NCBI RefSeq assembly: GCF_002286785.1
Contig: NZ_MUJY01000046.1
Location: forward strand, 1-64,000
Direction: 5' to 3'
From: Pseudomonas sp. PIC25
Lineage (GTDB): Bacteria > Pseudomonadota > Gammaproteobacteria > Pseudomonadales > Pseudomonadaceae
DNA: 64,000 nt
The notes beneath the pieces are model-generated. The model was not told where the DNA came from. It searched no databases and was given only the letters and a program-made list of their open reading frames with translations. Positions 59,730 through 64,000 of the stretch are shown here, piece after piece. Each line of letters starts with the position of its first letter. Position 1 is the first letter of the stretch. The position numbers and the translations under genes were made by a program.

Positions 59730-60359
59730 TCACCCGTTATCGTCTCCGAATAGATCCAGCGTGGGCCGTGACTCCGTGCTGTCGTGTCGTCCCCGGCGAG
59801 CACGCGGAGCCAGCAACTCGCTTTGCGCAACATCGCCCAAGGCATGCTGCAGGGCCGCACGCCAGCCCTTGCCGGCATCGAGCACGCCGCCGGTGGTCAT
59901 GGCGGTCATACCGAACAGCCACCAGCGTTCCTCCGGCCGCAACGCCACCCAATTGCGCACGGCCACCGGAATCTTGTCCGTATCCATCCGCTCCACGGCC
60001 CAAGCGAGCACGCACAACTCCTTGCCCAAGAGACGGTCGACCAGGTTTTCCCCGACCTTCCAGGCGCTGGGCTTCAGGTTGTGCGCGGCCAATCTCGCAT
60101 TGAACGCTCTTTGCACCTCGGCACGGATGGCTGTCCACCGGGGACGATCCAGCAGCACGCGGTCGATGACCGCATTGTCGCTGGCGGCCGCTTGCAACCC
60201 CAGGTATTCGGAGATCTGAATCTTGCCTGTGCTGCTCTTGGGGATGAACACCTTGAAATGATGCGGGTCCGAGGTCGCAGGCACGCCAAAGCCTAGCGTG
60301 GGCTGTGCCTGCACGCGCGTCGGATCGGCTTTGGCGCTGGCGGCCTTGACTCGCGCCAT
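59730..60359 (-). CDS. DUF3780 family protein (anti-phage associated)
   Basis: A 209-residue protein with the DUF3780 pattern (GFGVPATSDPHHFKVFIPKS, then LDRPRWTAIRAEVQRAFNAR and RPEERWWLFGMTAMTTGG). The start at MARVKAASAK is preferred because AGGAGGAATGAGC places the ribosome-binding site at the right distance; an ATG six bases earlier overlaps the DUF499 stop. The family is almost always next to DUF499 and DUF1156 genes. No catalytic motif is visible; it may be an adaptor. Confidence 0.8.
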   Translation of the reverse strand: MARVKAASAKADPTRVQAQPTLGFGVPATSDPHHFKVFIPKSSTGKIQISEYLGLQAAASDNAVIDRVLLDRPRWTAIRAEVQRAFNARLAAHNLKPSAWKVGENLVDRLLGKELCVLAWAVERMDTDKIPVAVRNWVALRPEERWWLFGMTAMTTGGVLDAGKGWRAALQHALGDVAQSELLAPRARRGRHDSTESRPTLDLFGDDNG

Positions 60360-60361
60360 GC

Positions 60362-63300
60362 TCATTCCTCCTGGCTCACGTCACCGGGCTTGAGTTCGAT
60401 GCCGGCGAGCTTCGCGAACTCCTTCAAGGCGAAGCCGGTGTCGAAGTGAATGCCATCGGCGATGGCGATATTGACCAGTGCTTCCGGTTCCTTCAGAACC
60501 TCCCGGATGCTGTTGACGACACCTTCGATCACCGCGGCAGTGACTTGGCGCTCCTGGAAACGCACGGTGACGGTGTTCTCGCCCTCGCCGATTTCGATGC
60601 GCACCCCTTTGAACAGCGCCGCCGGTTGATCCCTGAACCGATTGATCACACCAAACACGCGGTCGGTCGTGTCGAGCGCGACCTTCTTGCCTTGGAGTCG
60701 TGCCGGCTTGGCATCGACGATCTGCACGGTCTTGTCGCCACTGGCAGGAATCTGAAAGTCGGCCGTCTTGTTGGCGTCGCCGGCGCGCGCATAAACCAGC
60801 AGCCGGTAGCTTCCCGGACCGATCTCAAACGGATCGTCGTAACGGATGCCGTCCTTGGGGTTCGAGCCGTCCAGCGTGTAGAAGAGTTCGGCCCTCGGCA
60901 CCGCTTCGAGGCGCACGAACCGCTTGTCTGCGGCAGGTTCCACCTGGTGGCGGATCTTGAGGTCGGCCAGCCAGCGCACCGGCGGCGCACTGTCGTACTG
61001 GCCGGTCGGCTCCTTGACCCAGAAGTACAGGGTGCCTTCACCCGTCGTGAAGTTGTCCAGGTCCTCGACCCTCTGATCCCTTTCAGAGACGTCCGGCCTG
61101 GTGGAATAGTAGACGACGGGGCTATCACCACCGTGACGTGGCGTCAGGCTCAGCACGGTCTCGGCCGTATCCGCTTTGACGTTGACGATGGAAACGTTGA
61201 CCGTGGCCTTGTCCTTCGGGAACGGGCCTTTCTCGATGTAGCCGTCTTCACCCAGCCGCCAACGACCCTGCTTGAGCGCCTCGGTCTTGAGCGCGTCCAG
61301 ACCGCTTGCGCCCGGCATCCACGGCCAGATGGGGGAGCATTTGGCACGGGTGACCACGTCCTTCCACGGCGTGCGCCTGTTGTCCCTCCCGGATGGCCAG
61401 AGGTATTCCTCGGCCATCGCGAAGTATTCCCCCAGGTTGTCCTTGGTCAGTTCGGGCACCAGCTTGTAATCGGCGCGCGGGCTGGCCAGCAGCGCTTCGA
61501 CCTGTGCCTCTGCCGACTGCTCATCTTTGCCGAGCTTCAATCCCTGATCGATGGTGACGCTAACCAACACGTCGCGGCCATCCACGGAATCGTTCACCGG
61601 GAAATACAGACGGTTATAGGCCGCTGACAATGCCTTGGTGAAGCGATCCTCAGCCTCTTCCAGGCGATCACGCGCTTCTTCGTACAGCGTGTCCCCAGAC
61701 TTCAAGCGCTTGTGGATCTGTTCGATGGCATAAAGCTCTCGCAGGCGCTCTTCGACCGCATCCGCGAGCAGGCTGTCCTGACCCGTCAGCACCAGTAGAT
61801 TGTTTTTCTCTTGCTGGTAGTCGAAAAAGTTCTGCAACTGGCTGGGCGGCACTTTGCCATCGGGCTTGATCACGATAAGCGTGCGCGGCCCGCTGAGCCG
61901 AAGTTCATCCAGCTTCGGCAGTACCTGAACATCCTGATACGCAATCTTGCGTTCAGGTTGCAGGATGCCGGTCAGCCGGTTGATGAGCGCCTGGTCGATC
62001 TTTGGCTGCGGTACTTCCTTGGCGTTGCGCTCGATCTGGCGCGACAGATTCTCGGTTTCTTTGATAAAGAAACGCTGTTCCTCGCGGTGCAGGTACCAGG
62101 CCGACTCGCGCAAGCGTTGCAGCGTCTGCAGGAACTCGTCCGGCTTCCGCTGAGGTGCTGCGAGGAACTCGATCAGCTCGCTTTCCGACAAGCCGATTCG
62201 ACCGCCCACGGCACGGGAAAGGCTGGAGGCCAAGAGCAAGGTCATGAGCTGCTGCGCGGCGTCGCCTCCGAGTTCGTCATCGACGTGCTCGGCGATGGCA
62301 TTGCCGCTGTCAGCGATGTCACGTGTCACCGCGGGGATCAATTTCGGCGCGATGCGCTCGATTTCGTCCTTGACTTGCTCGTCGTTGAGATTGAGGTGTT
62401 GGGTGCCGATGAGGAAGACGTCATCGGTTTCGCGGTCTTCAACGCTCTTGAGGACGCGCGCCGTAAACTGCATCAGGCCACGGGTCTGCCGAAAACCCTC
62501 ATTCTCCTTGAACAGCGCGACAAGGTGCTTGAAAGATGGATGGAACGGATAGGTCTCGCGGACTTGCTCGGCAATCTGTTCGATGCTGCTGGCGACGATG
62601 TAACCGCCGTCCTCGGCCTTCTTGATCTGCTGGGCGTACTCCTCCGCGACGTCGGCGATGACACGCTCGTCGGGCAGCTCGTCGATGAGCCGCTTCTTCA
62701 GAATCTCGTAGATCTCATTGCCAGCCAGTTGTACCGGGGTGATGGTCATCGCCTGCCGGCGCGTCTCCTGCTGCAAGTTGGAAACCGCCTCGCGCAGTGC
62801 CTTGGTCTGGGCGCCGTAGCTACCAGACAGATTGGCGATGACGATGGCGCAGTTGGGTAGCTCCAGCGCGGCGCTCATCAGGCTGGAGAGGCTGTACACC
62901 ACCATGTTGGCAAGCGTGCCTTGGCCGAAAACCTGGGTGCTGGCGTTGTCGAGATAAGGCGGCAGTTCGTCCAGGAGAATCAGTGTCGGCTTGTCGCCGA
63001 GGATCTCTTTCCACTTGCGCTGATCGACTGCCTTTGGACCGTTCACCCAGTAGGGCTTGATGGCCTCTTCGGCGCCGAGTTGGCTGGCGATCTCGCCCCA
63101 GATGTAGTTGTCCGGGTTGTTGCGCCCGTTGAATGCGGCGATGCGAGCCTGACCGAAGTCGATTCGGTCTATCAGGTCTTCCGGCAACTCCTCCGGACGC
63201 AGATGCGGGTGCCGGGCCAGCAGCCCGAGCGCGATCATCATGTGCGTCTTACCGCCACCCATGGCCTGGGTCAGCTCGAACACCGCCTGATCCGACTTAC

Positions 63301-63487
63301 CAGACAGTCGCAAAAGCCCTTCGCGGAAGAGCTGTTCCATGCCGTGAGTGACATAGTTTCGCGAGAAGAACTCGCGGCCGTCACCCTCGTCATTGATAAG
63401 CTCTGCCAGGTTTTCGATACCTTGACTCATCCGGTAGTCCCGGATGATCGGGTTGAAGCGGCAGGCCTGCCTGACCGTCTTGATCAT
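60362..63487 (-). CDS. DUF499 AAA-type ATPase (anti-phage associated)
   Basis: A 1041-residue protein. The P-loop is MGGGKTHM (Lys80) and Walker B TLILLDELPPYL (about 168-179); the C-terminal 350 residues include beta-sandwich-like repeats (AELFYTLDGSNPKDGIRYDD). The start at MIKTVRQACRFNP overlaps the regulator stop (ATGA); the frame stays open further upstream but that part is not protein-like. Related large ATPases occur in BREX (BrxC/PglY) systems. It probably forms the energised platform that couples target recognition to the methyltransferase/helicase. Confidence 0.86.
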   Translation of the reverse strand: MIKTVRQACRFNPIIRDYRMSQGIENLAELINDEGDGREFFSRNYVTHGMEQLFREGLLRLSGKSDQAVFELTQAMGGGKTHMMIALGLLARHPHLRPEELPEDLIDRIDFGQARIAAFNGRNNPDNYIWGEIASQLGAEEAIKPYWVNGPKAVDQRKWKEILGDKPTLILLDELPPYLDNASTQVFGQGTLANMVVYSLSSLMSAALELPNCAIVIANLSGSYGAQTKALREAVSNLQQETRRQAMTITPVQLAGNEIYEILKKRLIDELPDERVIADVAEEYAQQIKKAEDGGYIVASSIEQIAEQVRETYPFHPSFKHLVALFKENEGFRQTRGLMQFTARVLKSVEDRETDDVFLIGTQHLNLNDEQVKDEIERIAPKLIPAVTRDIADSGNAIAEHVDDELGGDAAQQLMTLLLASSLSRAVGGRIGLSESELIEFLAAPQRKPDEFLQTLQRLRESAWYLHREEQRFFIKETENLSRQIERNAKEVPQPKIDQALINRLTGILQPERKIAYQDVQVLPKLDELRLSGPRTLIVIKPDGKVPPSQLQNFFDYQQEKNNLLVLTGQDSLLADAVEERLRELYAIEQIHKRLKSGDTLYEEARDRLEEAEDRFTKALSAAYNRLYFPVNDSVDGRDVLVSVTIDQGLKLGKDEQSAEAQVEALLASPRADYKLVPELTKDNLGEYFAMAEEYLWPSGRDNRRTPWKDVVTRAKCSPIWPWMPGASGLDALKTEALKQGRWRLGEDGYIEKGPFPKDKATVNVSIVNVKADTAETVLSLTPRHGGDSPVVYYSTRPDVSERDQRVEDLDNFTTGEGTLYFWVKEPTGQYDSAPPVRWLADLKIRHQVEPAADKRFVRLEAVPRAELFYTLDGSNPKDGIRYDDPFEIGPGSYRLLVYARAGDANKTADFQIPASGDKTVQIVDAKPARLQGKKVALDTTDRVFGVINRFRDQPAALFKGVRIEIGEGENTVTVRFQERQVTAAVIEGVVNSIREVLKEPEALVNIAIADGIHFDTGFALKEFAKLAGIELKPGDVSQEE

Positions 63488-63681
63488 GAGCGCACTCCGT
63501 CGTTGTTTTTGGCTTCCGCGGAGAGCGGGACCTCGATGCCGCGCTGCTCGCAGTAGTCGCGAATCATCACCTCCACCATATTGGCGATGGATCGATGCTC
63601 CAAACTTGCGGCAGCGCGCAACGCTTCCTTGATCCCAGGATCGATTCGGAAGGTCAGCGTGGCGGTCTTGCTTGCGGCCAT
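63484..63681 (-). CDS. Ribbon-helix-helix regulator of the defence operon
   Basis: A 65-residue protein. The strand TLTFRIDPGIKEAL followed by two helices (RAAASLEHRSIANMVEVMIR) is a CopG/Arc-type ribbon-helix-helix. It starts at MAASKTATLTF after GGAGAGGCT; a longer upstream frame exists but is not protein-like. First gene of the minus-strand operon, overlapping the DUF499 start by 4 bases. It most likely represses the operon through the tandem decamers just upstream. Confidence 0.82.
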   Translation of the reverse strand: MAASKTATLTFRIDPGIKEALRAAASLEHRSIANMVEVMIRDYCEQRGIEVPLSAEAKNNDGVRS

Positions 63682-63700
63682 AGCCTCTCCAGGAACCACT

Positions 63701-63720
63701 GCAAATGTACTGCAATGTAC
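63701..63720. promoter_or_regulatory. Tandem decamer operator of the defence operon
   Basis: GCAAATGTAC followed directly by TGCAATGTAC, two 10-bp units one helical turn apart, 20 bp before the regulator start. This is the spacing ribbon-helix-helix dimers use for cooperative binding. Confidence 0.5.
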
Positions 63721-63948
63721 AGTAGGCAAGTCTGATGCACAACACAAAGCTGCCAATGGCGTGCTTTCTGCTGAGAGCAGACCGCCTCCGAACGGGTGAG
63801 GCCATTTGCGGTAGCGCCAGCCACCTCCTGCTCCGATAGCGCCCGTCGACCACAGAAAATTCCGGTGCACCACCAGTTCCGATTGTTTGCGGCACACCCC
63901 GGCCTCACGCCGCAGCATCCCGCCATCCAGACGACTGCGGAACGGCGT
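63721..63948. other. Spacer at the right edge
   Basis: No gene supported. This probably contains the cargo/core junction and the promoter of the defence operon (minus strand). An open plus-strand frame from 63775 has no clear start. Confidence 0.4.
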
Positions 63949-64000
63949 GATGACACCCCTTGGCAACCCGACGACCCCCTACCGCCGCCTGCCGGCCCTG
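63949..64000 (+). CDS. Possible 5' end of the next ICE transfer gene (partial)
   Basis: An ATG opens MTPLGNPTTPYRRLPAL up to the window edge, which could be the basic start of a signal peptide. In this ICE class a small RAQPRD-family secreted protein follows TIGR03747, and the orientation agrees. Too little is present to confirm, and no strong ribosome-binding site is visible. Confidence 0.3.

Noticed and set aside
47984-63681. A complete BREX or DISARM system
   Set aside because: No PglZ/BrxZ, BrxA/B, BrxL, DrmA or DrmB-like gene is present; only component classes are shared.

Overview
The window is GC-rich proteobacterial DNA, most likely gammaproteobacterial (Pseudomonas or Xanthomonadaceae-like). 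It contains one end and about 56 kb of an integrative and conjugative element (ICE) of the ICEclc/PAGI-2 (PFGI-1) family, next to about 8 kb of what looks like host chromosome. No rRNA, complete tRNA, insertion sequence or CRISPR array was seen.

Region 1 (1-8163) is read as chromosome. It holds a roadblock/LC7 protein, a DJ-1/PfpI protein, a LysR regulator and a tight five-gene run (small alpha/beta-barrel-like protein, cupin, flavin amine oxidase, zinc alcohol dehydrogenase, MFS transporter). A 44-bp sequence upstream of the DJ-1 gene recurs in the LysR/barrel-gene spacer and is a candidate shared operator. At 8164-8181 lies an 18-bp copy of the 3' end of tRNA-Gly(CCC), minus-strand sense, just beyond a bidirectional terminator. 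This is the expected scar of ICE integration, so the ICE starts here and runs rightwards.

Region 2 (8164-32917) is the regulatory and replication/maintenance part of the ICE, almost all on the plus strand. It has two LysR genes, a candidate BisR activator, then alpA, parA, a small HicA-like gene, a ParB-like gene and a DUF2857 gene (positions of bisD and bisC in ICEclc), an STY4528 replication protein, an OST-HTH protein, PFL_4669, DUF3158, ssb and topB. A run of small ICE genes follows (DUF3085, DUF3577/STY4534, DUF3275, DUF6094-like and others), ending with a SNF2-type helicase. Three near-identical palindromes sit in front of three transcription units. Three copies of a multi-hairpin RNA-like leader, and many nested GC hairpins, lie in the spacers of the small-gene run.

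Region 3 (33062-41809) is cargo on the minus strand: a 2192-residue STAND ATPase with an N-terminal nuclease-like domain, a truncated AbiEii copy, and an intact AbiE toxin-antitoxin pair bracketed by a 21-bp direct repeat. Region 4 (41860-47927) returns to plus-strand conjugation genes: pilL-like lipoprotein, TIGR037xx proteins, lytic transglycosylase, TraD coupling ATPase and a TIGR03747 membrane protein. Region 5 (47984-63720) is a second minus-strand cargo block, an apparent eight-gene anti-phage operon: ribbon-helix-helix regulator, DUF499 ATPase, DUF3780, PHP-SMC (TrlF-like), AlbA_2 ATP-binding protein, DUF1156 DNA methyltransferase, PLD-SNF2 helicase and a GHKL ATPase fused to a PD-(D/E)xK nuclease. 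Core transfer genes probably resume at the right edge.

The core ICE genes and both cargo blocks run in opposite directions, and both blocks lie exactly between core gene modules. The picture is a mobile element carrying at least three separate defence functions (STAND nuclease, AbiE, DUF499/DUF1156 operon). Family names come from sequence recognition alone; no database search was run.
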